Under the pieces are notes generated by a model, which did not search any database, was not told the DNA's origin, and saw only the letters and a list, made by a program, of their open reading frames with translations. From contig NZ_SMFQ01000003.1 of NCBI RefSeq assembly GCF_004339015.1, positions 682,001 to 746,000 on the forward strand: a DNA stretch of 64,000 nt. The letters run 5' to 3'. The DNA is from Cocleimonas flava. Lineage in GTDB: Bacteria > Pseudomonadota > Gammaproteobacteria > Thiotrichales > Thiotrichaceae. A program made the translations under genes and the position numbers. This document shows positions 27,260 through 35,887 of the stretch, one piece after another (position 1 is the first letter of the stretch; each line of letters opens with the position of its first letter).

Positions 27260-27542
27260 TTTTTATTCCTTTGCTATGCTGTTTCGTTTTGCTTTGCTTT
27301 GTTAGTTTAGGTTTGCTCATGTCATTTACCTGTTTTAACGAACACAGGGAAATGACAACTCTGTAATTTATTTGAGAAGTATAGTATTGATATTTTATTG
27401 TTTTTCATAAAGAGTGTTAACAGAGAAACATAATCAACATATTTTTGATAATCTATGTTTGATATATGTTTTCTAGGCAGATCATTCATATACTTCTTGC
27501 TGTAAGAAATTTTATTGTAATAGATTGTTGCTGTATTAGATT

Positions 27543-28694
27543 GTGATGATAAAACGGACCAAAGCCATGAAAAAAAAAGATCCAACTGTTAACCCTATTC
27601 TGAATCCGGAAAGCAAGAAACACTCAGAAACAGACTTCAATCATTTTGAAGTGCTATTAGCAAATCGTAACTCAGGTATCGCGTTAGAAACCTTACGCCA
27701 TGATGTTACCCCTATCGGCATGCATTATTTACTCAGTCATTTTGATATCCCTTATGTTCAGGATGAAAAACAATGGTCTTTAGAAATTGGCGGATTGGTC
27801 AATAATCCGATGACCCTAGATATGGATTACCTCAAGTCACTCCCACAAATCACTCAGCAAGTAACACTGGAATGCGCAGGTAATGGTCGAGCCTTATTTA
27901 AGCCACATTGGCCAAGCATGCCATGGACGTATGAAGCTGTTGGCACAGCAGAGTGGAAAGGCACACGCCTGATTGATGTTTTAAAAACCGCAGATGTTAA
28001 AACCGAAGCAATACAATGGGTATTTAGTGGCGCCGATGAAGGCGTTGACTCTGGCGTACAGCATGATTTTTCGCGTGCACTGAGTATCGAAATGGCAAAT
28101 AACCCAGACATAATGCTGGCATGGGAAATTAACGGCCAATCATTGCCGCCACAACACGGTTTTCCATTACGATTAGTAGTGCCAGGCTGGTACGGAATGG
28201 CAAGCGTGAAATGGCTAAACCGCATCGAAGCCATAGACTATGAATTCCAAGGTTATCAGCAAGTTGGAACCTATGTTTATCGTAAAGATAAGGATGATAA
28301 AGGCACACCAGTATCAGTAATTCGTGTGAAATCATTGATGGTGCCGCCAGGCAAGCCAGACTGGTATACCCGTAAACGTTTATTAGAAGCTGGTGAAACA
28401 ATACTGCAAGGACGCGCCTGGTCTGGCTTTGGCACACCAATCACCAAAGTCGAAATTGGAATAAATGATGATTGGTTTGAAGCAGAAGTCTTCCCTGCTA
28501 ATGAAAAGTACGCCTGGAGCCGCTGGCAATTTAACTGGCAAGCAGAAGCGGGATACCATCAACTCAAGTGCCGAGCCACAGATGCCAATGGCGACACTCA
28601 ACCACTTGAGCCACCTTGGGATAATTCAGGGTTTGGTAATAATTGTGTTCAGATCACTGAAGTCTGGGTTGAAGATGATTTAAGCAATGTTTAA
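27543..28694 (+). CDS. Molybdopterin-dependent sulfite oxidase-like oxidoreductase
   Basis: A 383-residue protein with an oxidoreductase molybdopterin domain (residues ~60-240) and a Mo-co dimerisation domain (~270-375), the two-domain layout of sulfite oxidase. The molybdenum-ligand Cys is Cys111 in LECAGNGR. Also seen is GFPLRLVVPGWYGMASVKWL, a conserved cofactor and substrate region. No twin-arginine or Sec signal is seen, so it may act in the cytoplasm, unlike SoxC or SorA. Three starts are possible: GTG 27543, ATG 27546 or ATG 27567; none has a strong ribosome site. The substrate may not be sulfite. Confidence 0.83.
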   Translation: MMIKRTKAMKKKDPTVNPILNPESKKHSETDFNHFEVLLANRNSGIALETLRHDVTPIGMHYLLSHFDIPYVQDEKQWSLEIGGLVNNPMTLDMDYLKSLPQITQQVTLECAGNGRALFKPHWPSMPWTYEAVGTAEWKGTRLIDVLKTADVKTEAIQWVFSGADEGVDSGVQHDFSRALSIEMANNPDIMLAWEINGQSLPPQHGFPLRLVVPGWYGMASVKWLNRIEAIDYEFQGYQQVGTYVYRKDKDDKGTPVSVIRVKSLMVPPGKPDWYTRKRLLEAGETILQGRAWSGFGTPITKVEIGINDDWFEAEVFPANEKYAWSRWQFNWQAEAGYHQLKCRATDANGDTQPLEPPWDNSGFGNNCVQITEVWVEDDLSNV

Positions 28695-28733
28695 ATCTAT
28701 TGTTGCTGGGGATTAAAGAACGTCGTTTATTCT

Positions 28734-28767
28734 GGAATCTACGATGGACTTTTCTGGCTCTTGGTGA
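28734..28767 (+). repeat. GGAATCTACGATGGA...GGCTCTTGGTGA unit, copy 1
   Basis: GGAATCTACGATGGACTTT then TCTGGCTCTTGGTGA. The same unit recurs at 28841-28873. The left palindrome arm upstream of this copy is degenerate (CGTCGTTTATTCT). Confidence 0.7.
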
Positions 28768-28823
28768 AGTTTTGATAGTAGCTTTTGAGTCTTAAGGACA
28801 GTAGTTGTTGATCGACCATTGTA

Positions 28824-28853
28824 CATCGACGATTCCTTACGGAATCTACGATG
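28824..28853. repeat. Palindrome CATCG-GATTCC-TTAC-GGAATC-CGATG, copy 1
   Basis: Hairpin with outer arms CATCG/CGATG and inner arms GATTCC/GGAATC around TTAC, with a two-by-two internal loop. It is followed by the CTTGGCTCTTGGTGA block and C-rich copy E, in the same order as at 32376. Confidence 0.75.
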
Positions 28854-28873
28854 GACTTTCTTGGCTCTTGGTG
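28841..28873 (+). repeat. GGAATCTACGATGGA...GGCTCTTGGTGA unit, copy 2
   Basis: GGAATCTACGATGGACTTTC then TTGGCTCTTGGTGA. Near-identical to copy 1, 107 bases downstream, and directly joined to C-rich copy E. Confidence 0.75.
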
Positions 28874-28884
28874 AGCCTAAGAAA

Positions 28885-28913
28885 GCCACCTCCCCACTTA
28901 CGGGCACTTTTTT
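28885..28913 (+). repeat. C-rich dispersed element, copy E
   Basis: GCCACCTCCCCACTTACG then GGCACTTTTTT. It follows the GGCTCTTGGTGA block and lies between the sulfite-oxidase-like gene and the secreted glycosidase-like gene, both on the + strand. Confidence 0.85.
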
Positions 28914-29143
28914 GCTTGTTTACAAAGTAAACTAACGATTAACCAGAAGTAATTCATAAACTTACATATATTCGTGCAAGCCACTTAAGGAAAGGTTAAA
29001 ATCGCCTGAACTATTCAAAAGGGGTCTGTCAAAGAAGTAGCAAGCGTATCACGCTTGAGCGCTTTTACAGTTCGAATATAAGGCAAAAAACTCTAGGCAG
29101 TTTTGATTTATTTGCCAGAAAATCATAGGAATAAAGAATAAAT

Positions 29144-30823
29144 ATGAAGTTATCTATCAAGCTGCTTAGCAGTACACTTTTGGCATCGCTCGTTTTGTCA
29201 TTATCAACCGCCACACAAGCTGCTCCTGGTAACCGCCTTGGTTATAACACCAGTGGATTACATCATTTAGCTTCATCAAACCCTTTTACCGATATTTTCA
29301 AAATATCACGCGGCTGGATAACATCGTGTGAATTTAACTGGCAACAAAATCGCCCTATTGACCCTGGTTGTACAAAGAAGACATCTTTTAATACCAAAGA
29401 ATCTGACCAGGTTCCTGTTGACAGAAATGGTTGGCCAACGCGTTTGCCTGCACGTGCCGAACGCCCAATTTACACATCGATCAATGCAATCTGGGATATG
29501 CCAGACAACTTCCCTGTCGGCAAACATTTCGTGACCTACGAAGGTGATGCAGACATTAAAGTACATGGCGATGTAGAAGTAACACGTCAGATTCCAGGCC
29601 GCATCGACTTTAATTTACGTTCGGCTAAACGTAATCTACGTTTACATATTACCCGTATCAACCCGCGCAATTACATTCGCAACATCAAAGTAATTCCGCA
29701 GAAGTATGCGAGCATTTATACCCGTCAGACCTTCAACCCGGAATACTTAAAGACTTCACGTAACTTTAATTCTATTCGCTTCATGCCTTGGCAGAATACT
29801 AAATTAACCAAGCTGGCAGAGTGGCATCAACGCGCTACTCCACAGTCTGCATTTTACAATCACAATGCTGGTATGCCTGTTGAAACGATGGTCGATCTAG
29901 CGAACCAAAGTCAGGCTGATCCATGGTTTTCAATGCCACATTTAGCGTCGGATGATTTCTATCGCAAGTTCGCACAAACCGTTAAAGCTCGCTTAAACGG
30001 TAGACACAAAGTGTATGTTGAGAACTCTAATGAAATCTGGAACTCAATGTACCCAGCTACTCACGATGCAACTCGCAAAGCCCTTAAGTTGTGGCCACGC
30101 GGTAAACTAGACATCAAAAACGTTGGTACTCGTCGTTTGTTCTTAGCGCTTAACTACAACGCTAAACGTAGCCGTGAAATGTGCCGTATCTTCAAGCAGG
30201 TATTAGGCAATCGCGCTGTTTGTGTTGTATCTGCTTATGGATCTGCACCAAAAATGGCTGAAGAATTAATGACCTGCCCATTAGCGGGTGGAGATTGTTA
30301 CAAATCTTTTGATGCTTATGCAGTAGCACCCTATTTTGGTGATTACATTGCACGTATTGAGAACCGTCCTTTAGTGAAACGTTGGGCAGCTTCTGGCAGC
30401 AATGGCGTTAACCAACTGTTTAGAGAGATCATGAATGGCGGACTTGCAAAAGATAATTACCCAGGCGGCGCAATTGAAAATGCTATTCAGGACCGTGTGG
30501 TTAAAAATGTGGCAATTACCAAAAAGTACGGTGTGCAATTACTCGCTTATGAAGGCGGACAGCATTTACTTCGTGTTGATGGCCAGCATCGCATTAAAGA
30601 TCCACGTGTCTTTAGCCTGTTCGCGAATGCGAATAAGAACCCACAAATGGGTAACGCATATACCAAGTACTTAAGAGCCTGGAATCGCGCGGGTGGCGGC
30701 ATGTTAATGCACTTTAATGGCATTGCTGCAATTGATGATCGTAATTACTTCCCAATGCTAGAAAAAGCGGGAACAACGTCACCGAAATATAACGCCATGA
30801 TCAATTATATTCGTGGACGTTAA
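29144..30823 (+). CDS. Secreted glycosidase-like protein, family not assigned
   Basis: A 559-residue exported protein: Sec signal MKLSIKLLSSTLLASLVLSLS with a cut after TQA at residue ~26. The C-terminal half looks like a TIM-barrel glycoside hydrolase of the clan-A type. VENSNEIWN carries Glu297, which sits like the acid/base Glu after Asn in clan-A enzymes, and LLAYEGGQH carries Glu470, a plausible nucleophile. Proteins with this VE-x-SNE-x-WN pattern are often labelled cellulose-binding in databases. I infer polysaccharide hydrolysis in the periplasm or outside; substrate unknown. It is alone between murI and a repeat-rich region. Confidence 0.65.
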   Translation: MKLSIKLLSSTLLASLVLSLSTATQAAPGNRLGYNTSGLHHLASSNPFTDIFKISRGWITSCEFNWQQNRPIDPGCTKKTSFNTKESDQVPVDRNGWPTRLPARAERPIYTSINAIWDMPDNFPVGKHFVTYEGDADIKVHGDVEVTRQIPGRIDFNLRSAKRNLRLHITRINPRNYIRNIKVIPQKYASIYTRQTFNPEYLKTSRNFNSIRFMPWQNTKLTKLAEWHQRATPQSAFYNHNAGMPVETMVDLANQSQADPWFSMPHLASDDFYRKFAQTVKARLNGRHKVYVENSNEIWNSMYPATHDATRKALKLWPRGKLDIKNVGTRRLFLALNYNAKRSREMCRIFKQVLGNRAVCVVSAYGSAPKMAEELMTCPLAGGDCYKSFDAYAVAPYFGDYIARIENRPLVKRWAASGSNGVNQLFREIMNGGLAKDNYPGGAIENAIQDRVVKNVAITKKYGVQLLAYEGGQHLLRVDGQHRIKDPRVFSLFANANKNPQMGNAYTKYLRAWNRAGGGMLMHFNGIAAIDDRNYFPMLEKAGTTSPKYNAMINYIRGR

Positions 30824-30852
30824 GATCGCCTAACAACGCACAGTATTTCAAA

Positions 30853-31767
30853 ATGTCATTTAGCATGGGTGATTCAGGTGATCCTTGCCCAATCGGTGTT
30901 TTTGATTCAGGACTTGGTGGACTTTCCGTACTTCGGGAAATCCACCAACTTCTTCCCCATGAAAATCTCATCTATGTTGGTGATTCAGCGCACGCGCCCT
31001 ATGGCGACAACAGTGCTGAATACGTCCGCAACCGATCACTCATCGTTTCTGAATTCCTCTTGGACCAAGGTGTAAAAGCCATTGTCGTTGCCTGCAATAC
31101 AGCAACTGCCGAGGCGATTGATCTTTTAAGAGTGACTCTAGATGTTCCTGTGATTGGCCTGGAACCAGCCATTAAACCCGCTAGCAAATTGAGTAAGAAT
31201 GGCATTATTGGTGTTCTTGCAACTCAACGGACGATAAACAGTGAGCGACTTCTGGGTTTAACAGAACAATATGCGGCAGATAAACGCGTATTAGCTCAGG
31301 CATGTCCCGGATTGGTAGAGCAAGTAGAAGCATGTGAACTTGAATCTGAAAAGACAAAAGACTTATTGAAGCACTACATCACCCCCCTACTTACAGAGGG
31401 TGTTGATGCATTAATTCTTGGCTGCACACATTACCCTTTCTTGATCGACGCCATTCGAGATATTACTAACGGCATCGGCGCAGGCATAAATAAAGACAAA
31501 AATATTGAAATCTTAGAAACAGGCAAGCCAGTTGCCGTGCAATTACAGCGCGTGTTGGAACAGCATGATCTACAAAGAATCGTGCATGGAAACACTTATT
31601 CCGCAGACGAAAAACAAAACCATTTGAGTAACATCAGCTTTTATAACAGCAGTAAAGACCCAGTCACCCTTAATAGTATGAAACAGCTATGGCAACGAAG
31701 TTTGCAGAAATCAATCAATCCCATAGCCATAAAAGCCCTTCCTGCGCTAGAATACGGCCATGACTGA
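30853..31767 (+). CDS. murI: Glutamate racemase
   Basis: A 304-residue cofactor-free racemase that makes D-glutamate for peptidoglycan. Family motifs are IGVFDSGLGGLSVL at the N-terminus, VVACNTATAEA with the first catalytic Cys and LILGCTHYPFL with the second. ATG at 30853 adds an N-terminal tail MSFSMGDSGDPCP before the family core, so the exact start is uncertain (an ATG five codons in is possible). It overlaps darP by eight bases. Codons for ITPLLTEG are written with a match to the C-rich repeat. Confidence 0.93.
   Translation: MSFSMGDSGDPCPIGVFDSGLGGLSVLREIHQLLPHENLIYVGDSAHAPYGDNSAEYVRNRSLIVSEFLLDQGVKAIVVACNTATAEAIDLLRVTLDVPVIGLEPAIKPASKLSKNGIIGVLATQRTINSERLLGLTEQYAADKRVLAQACPGLVEQVEACELESEKTKDLLKHYITPLLTEGVDALILGCTHYPFLIDAIRDITNGIGAGINKDKNIEILETGKPVAVQLQRVLEQHDLQRIVHGNTYSADEKQNHLSNISFYNSSKDPVTLNSMKQLWQRSLQKSINPIAIKALPALEYGHD
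31379..31400 (+). repeat. C-rich repeat half-match inside murI
   Basis: CACCCCCCTACTTACAGAGGG matches the first half of the element exactly but not the CTTTTTT end. It encodes Thr-Pro-Leu-Leu-Thr-Glu-Gly, which is normal for this place in MurI, so codon choice or chance may explain it. Confidence 0.35.
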
Positions 31768-32296
31768 TAATTCACACCAACTTGACGATATAAACCCACA
31801 CACGGGCGAGCCTTACAAAATTCGCCCGAATAAGACCCAGCTAAAACGCGAGATGAAGGTCTTGCATGATCTTGGGCGCGAACTTGTAGAGCTTGCACAA
31901 AATAAACTGGATGAAGTAACCCTGTCTGAGCGTATGTATGATGCGGTGGTTTCTGCCAAAAAGATGAAAAAAGCGGCTTTACAACGGCAATTTCGTTTCA
32001 TCTCAAGCATTATGGACGAAGAAGACGTTGATACGATTCAACTAGAGCTAAAGCAATTAGCACTTCCGCAACAAAAAGAGGTTGAGGCATTACATCAGCT
32101 TGAAAACTGGCGAGACCAATTAATTGCGGGTGACAATGCTCTGATTGAACAGCTAGTGACTGAAATCGAAGCAGATAGGCAACACATCCGACAATTAGTC
32201 AGAAACGCCAATAAAGAAACACAACAGAATAAACCACCGAAATCTTCACGCTTACTATTCCAATACTTAAAAGAACTTCAAGAGAACGCTGAATAG
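31760..32296 (+). CDS. darP: Ribosome biogenesis factor DarP (YjgA, DUF615)
   Basis: A 178-residue highly charged, mostly helical protein of the DUF615 family, which binds the 50S subunit late in assembly. Recognised by RPNKTQLKREMKVLHDLGRELVEL near the N-terminus, KMKKAALQRQFRFISSIM in the middle and RLLFQYLKEL at the end. Length is normal. The start lies eight bases inside murI, so the two may be translated together, though they have no known shared pathway. Confidence 0.92.
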   Translation: MTDNSHQLDDINPHTGEPYKIRPNKTQLKREMKVLHDLGRELVELAQNKLDEVTLSERMYDAVVSAKKMKKAALQRQFRFISSIMDEEDVDTIQLELKQLALPQQKEVEALHQLENWRDQLIAGDNALIEQLVTEIEADRQHIRQLVRNANKETQQNKPPKSSRLLFQYLKELQENAE

Positions 32297-32375
32297 TTTT
32301 GTATTAAGGAAAATTGCCCTGAAATTAAAGTAAATCCAAAGTATCAATAAGCTCTTATCCAGCGTAAACACTGTA

Positions 32376-32405
32376 CATCGACGATTCCTTACGGAATCTG
32401 CGATG
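32376..32405. repeat. Palindrome CATCG-GATTCC-TTAC-GGAATC-CGATG, copy 2
   Basis: Same hairpin as at 28824 with one base changed (TG for TA in the internal loop). Here the following GGCTCTTGGTGA block is separated by about 60 extra bases flanked by TTTGGCT on both sides, then C-rich copy F follows. Confidence 0.75.
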
Positions 32406-32493
32406 GAGTTTGGCTAACTTAGCGTTTCGTTTGTTGAAACGGATAATTCGATAATTTGGCTTTCCATTTCTGGCTCTTGGTGATCCTTAAAAA

Positions 32494-32522
32494 GCCACCC
32501 CCCTACTTATAAGCCTTTTTTT
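32494..32522 (+). repeat. C-rich dispersed element, copy F
   Basis: GCCACCCCCCTACTTATA then AGCCTTTTTTT. It lies 200 bases after darP in the same direction and ends the second composite repeat. Confidence 0.85.
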
Positions 32523-32861
32523 ATTTCTTATCTAAACGCTTAATCGTTAAATAACCCAAATGCCTATTTTCAGGAATCTTCTTCTGCTTATCTGCAAGTG
32601 TTAGTAAATTGCATGAAAAGCGTTAAAATGGTTCACTAATATATATTGACCACATTACAATGAAAAATAAGCATTAGGCAATGTATGACTAAACAACTTT
32701 AAGTCTCTAATTATCCTAAATAAATCCATTTTTACCATTCAGGTTTTTACTAATAATAGTTATGAAAGAAAAACACACCTTAACGCAGTTTCACAATTTT
32801 CATTTTCAAATGCTTGTTTGAATCTATTTCTATAGAACGTTAATAGACAGATATTGAATAG

Positions 32862-34811
32862 TTGAGACCACCATTGAATTTTAGAGAAGACATAAATGGA
32901 TTAAGAGCTATCGCTGTAATGGTAGTAATGCTTTTCCATTTCGAACCCGCATGGGCTCCTGGTGGATTTGCGGGTGTCGATATTTTCTTTGTTATTTCAG
33001 GCTTTTTGATGACTGGAATAATTTTTAAGGGCATTGCAAACGATAGTTTTTCAATCTTAAGGTTTTATGCTGCCAGAGCCAATAGAATCATACCTCCGTT
33101 ATTTGCGCTCTGTGCCACACTGTTAATCATAGGCTGGTTTGTATTAACCCCTGCGGATTACAGAAACCTCGGGATTAACTCAGCCGCAAGTTCGGTGTTT
33201 ATTTCAAATATCATCTACTGGCTTGAATCGAGTTACTTTGCTCCTGGTGTTGAAAATAATCTGTTACTACACACATGGTCTTTATCCGTGGAATGGCAGT
33301 TCTATCTCATATATCCGGTTTTTCTGCTCTTTTTAAGTAAATTTCTATCGATTAATAACATCAAAAAATTACTGATAGTAATCACACTACTGGGCTTCAG
33401 CTATAATTTATACGCCAGTGTATACAGCCCGAGCGCTGCTTACTACTTATTGGGATCACGATTTTGGGAGATGACCATTGGTGGTCTGGCTTTCTTATAC
33501 CCCATTGCTTTTACAAGAAAAAAGAGCATCGAAGCAATCGGTTTATTGCTTATTTTGGCGTCGTTCATCTTTGTTACCAAGAATGATTTATGGCCGGGTT
33601 ATATGTCGTTACTGCCTGTTGTTGGTGCTTACTTAATTATCATCAGTCATACCGAAAATTCACCTTTTACGACAAATCGACTCTCACTTTTTATCGGTAA
33701 GATTTCTTATTCAATTTATCTGTGGCACTGGATTGTGCATGTATTCTTATTCAAAAATGAATACGACAATCTTTACAGTAAAGTTTTTGGCATTTTAGTG
33801 TCTATTGTACTTGGTTATATTTCGTATTCCTTGTTTGAAAAGAAAAGGTATAAATTAGAAAATATTACTTTCAAAAACTTAATAACCTTCAAACCTCTGA
33901 TTTTATCATTCGCTATTTTCGGGCTTTCTGCGGGTATTTACCTTTTCAATGGCATGTTGAATTACACCTACTTAAGTCATCCGGAAGCATCCGATTACAT
34001 TTCCAAATACGAAAACTATATGGAGCGTAAAGACGTTAAAGAAAACTACGGCGTATTGAATATCGATAACAGATATGAGTCTTCGACATCGACATCGACA
34101 TCTACTTCATCAAATATAGATTCCAACCTTAAACAAAATGATGGTGTGTTTCTGTGGGGAGATTCTCATGCAGATGCCCTCGCCTATGGTCTAGAGAAAA
34201 TATTTAAAGCGAATAACGTTAAATTTCAGGCAACTACAGCTCAGTCTTGCGGTGCGGGTTTAGGCATTGGTGCAAATATAAAGAAAAAGGGCACGGATGA
34301 CTATAAGCAATGCGTTGAAAGCAATACCTTTGCAGTCGACTTTATAAAAACACATAAACCTTCTGTAGTGATATTTGCCCAACATAAAGACCATGATCTG
34401 AACAACTTTGATCAAATAGTCGATGAAATAGCAAATAAAAATATTAGCTACATCATCGTCGGGCCAGTACCACAATGGAGAGGCACTTTACCCTCCAGAA
34501 TTGCATACACTTCGTTAGATCCTAAAGATAAGTACCTGGGCAGTATTCGACCCTGGATTCTTCCTCTGGATCAAAAAATGCAACAGAAATACCAACAGAA
34601 TAAGAATATTCGTTACCTATCTCTGATAGATAGGCTTTGTACGAAAGACGATAAATGTCTGGCTAAAGTAGATGATAAGAATAGCCCTCTGGTGTGGGAC
34701 TATGGACATCTCAGTCTGGAAGGCTCTTATTATGTGGGGCAAAACATTATTTACCCCGAAATAAGTAATCTTATCAATCAGTCTGCAATGACAAGCCAGA
34801 TCGAGCAATAA
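32862..34811 (+). CDS. OafA-like membrane O-acyltransferase with C-terminal SGNH domain
   Basis: A 649-residue fusion. Residues ~5-370 are an acyltransferase-3 domain with about 10 helices (FREDINGLRAIAVMVVMLFHF, GVDIFFVISGFLM, LLHTWSLSVEWQFYL). A Ser/Thr linker near residue 410 is coded by a hexanucleotide repeat. Residues ~425-640 are a periplasmic SGNH esterase-like domain with GDSHADA (block I Ser) and YGHLSLEG (catalytic His). Such proteins O-acetylate LPS or other surface glycans. Start is TTG at 32862, or TTG at 32874; no ATG is available. Confidence 0.87.
   Translation: MRPPLNFREDINGLRAIAVMVVMLFHFEPAWAPGGFAGVDIFFVISGFLMTGIIFKGIANDSFSILRFYAARANRIIPPLFALCATLLIIGWFVLTPADYRNLGINSAASSVFISNIIYWLESSYFAPGVENNLLLHTWSLSVEWQFYLIYPVFLLFLSKFLSINNIKKLLIVITLLGFSYNLYASVYSPSAAYYLLGSRFWEMTIGGLAFLYPIAFTRKKSIEAIGLLLILASFIFVTKNDLWPGYMSLLPVVGAYLIIISHTENSPFTTNRLSLFIGKISYSIYLWHWIVHVFLFKNEYDNLYSKVFGILVSIVLGYISYSLFEKKRYKLENITFKNLITFKPLILSFAIFGLSAGIYLFNGMLNYTYLSHPEASDYISKYENYMERKDVKENYGVLNIDNRYESSTSTSTSTSSNIDSNLKQNDGVFLWGDSHADALAYGLEKIFKANNVKFQATTAQSCGAGLGIGANIKKKGTDDYKQCVESNTFAVDFIKTHKPSVVIFAQHKDHDLNNFDQIVDEIANKNISYIIVGPVPQWRGTLPSRIAYTSLDPKDKYLGSIRPWILPLDQKMQQKYQQNKNIRYLSLIDRLCTKDDKCLAKVDDKNSPLVWDYGHLSLEGSYYVGQNIIYPEISNLINQSAMTSQIEQ
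34083..34100 (+). repeat. (TCGACA)3 hexanucleotide repeat in the acyltransferase linker
   Basis: Three exact TCGACA units, then TCTACTTCA, coding for a Ser-Thr repeat between the membrane and SGNH domains. Unit changes would keep frame and only alter linker length. Confidence 0.75.
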
Positions 34812-34820
34812 CTATAACGT

Positions 34821-35768
34821 TTAAATAACGCCTGCTGCCTGCTCATCAGCAAAATAAGATGATCGCACCATTGGACCACTGGCAACATGCGAGAATCCCA
34901 TCTCGTAACCTACCACTTCTAGTTCTTTAAATTCATCTGGGGTTACGAATCTTTCCACCGGCAAATGATCAAGACTGGGTTGTAGGTATTGACCAAGGGT
35001 TAACATTTCACAATCGTGATCGCGTAAGTCCTGCATAACTGCCTTGACTTCGTCAATCTCTTCACCAAGTCCTAGCATTAAACCGGATTTAGTCGGAACT
35101 CCCGGGTGCATTGCTTTGAATTTCTTAATTAAATCCAGTGACCATTGATAATCAGAACCAGGACGTGATTGCTTATACAAGCGAGGCACTGTTTCTAAAT
35201 TATGATTGAATACGTTAGGCGGAGATTTAGTCATGATTTCAAGAGCGATATCCATACGGCCTCTAAAATCAGGCGTTAGGATTTCTATTTGAATGTCTGG
35301 GTTACTCTCACGAACTGCATTTATGCAATCGACAAAATGTTGTGCTCCACCATCACGTAAGTCATCACGATCTACAGAGGTAATAACAACATATCGCAGT
35401 GCCATTGCTTTGATGGTTTCTGCAAGACTTGCTGGTTCATCTACATTTAACGGTTCTGGACGACCATGACCAACATCACAAAACGGACAACGTCGCGTAC
35501 AGATATCACCCATAATCATGAAAGTAGCAGTACCTTTTGTGAAACACTCACCTAAATTTGGGCATGCAGCTTCTTCACACACAGTCACTAATTTCTGTTC
35601 ACGCAATACTTCTTTTAATCGCCTGACTTCAGGCGTAGTTGGCGCTTTGGCACGTATCCATGAAGGTTTACGTTTGATTTCTGTACTTGGTATGACTTTT
35701 ATCGGGATTCGCGCTACTTTTTCTGCACCACGTAGTTTCACACCCTGTTCTGCTTTCTTCACACTCAT
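34821..35768 (-). CDS. lipA: Lipoyl synthase
   Basis: A radical-SAM enzyme that inserts two sulfurs into octanoyl groups on lipoyl domains of 2-oxoacid dehydrogenases and the glycine cleavage system. At 315 residues it is the usual length. The auxiliary cluster cysteines are in [12 protein letters not shown], the radical-SAM CxxxCxxC in CTRRCPFC, and the terminal Ser in RSSYFADEQ. lipB is not next to it in this window. It converges on the acyltransferase gene with only nine bases between the two stops. Confidence 0.97.
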   Translation of the reverse strand: MSVKKAEQGVKLRGAEKVARIPIKVIPSTEIKRKPSWIRAKAPTTPEVRRLKEVLREQKLVTVCEEAACPNLGECFTKGTATFMIMGDICTRRCPFCDVGHGRPEPLNVDEPASLAETIKAMALRYVVITSVDRDDLRDGGAQHFVDCINAVRESNPDIQIEILTPDFRGRMDIALEIMTKSPPNVFNHNLETVPRLYKQSRPGSDYQWSLDLIKKFKAMHPGVPTKSGLMLGLGEEIDEVKAVMQDLRDHDCEMLTLGQYLQPSLDHLPVERFVTPDEFKELEVVGYEMGFSHVASGPMVRSSYFADEQAAGVI

Positions 35769-35887
35769 ATTCGTCCTAAACTCTTCTTGGCCTTTAGCTA
35801 CTTATATCGCCACAAGCTCATTTTAGTCTTACACTTATTACAAATCGTAACTGTGCTATTCATTAAGTAATAGAGGATTATATCGCC

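Larger units (their letters stand above)
28695..29143. other. Repeat-rich intergenic region (449 bases)
   Basis: No gene seen. It holds two copies of a ~34-base unit (28734-28767 and 28841-28873), the palindrome at 28824-28853, C-rich copy E at 28885-28913, and a seven-bp hairpin CAAGCGT-ATC-ACGCTTG at 29041-29057 in the leader of the next gene. A minus-strand open frame across the repeats is not considered coding. Confidence 0.7.
32297..32861. other. Repeat-bearing intergenic region (565 bases)
   Basis: No gene seen. The left half holds the palindrome at 32376-32405, the TCTGGCTCTTGGTGA block near 32470-32484 and C-rich copy F at 32494-32522. The right half (32530-32860) is plain AT-rich DNA and probably holds the promoter of the acyltransferase gene; I could not pick a convincing one. 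Confidence 0.6.

Noticed and set aside
27322-27585. 87-residue minus-strand open frame between two divergent genes
   Set aside because: It is AT-rich, has no family resemblance or ribosome site, and runs into the start of the sulfite-oxidase-like gene.
28713-28907. 64-residue minus-strand open frame
   Set aside because: It is made wholly of the repeat units and the C-rich element, so its open frame is a by-product.
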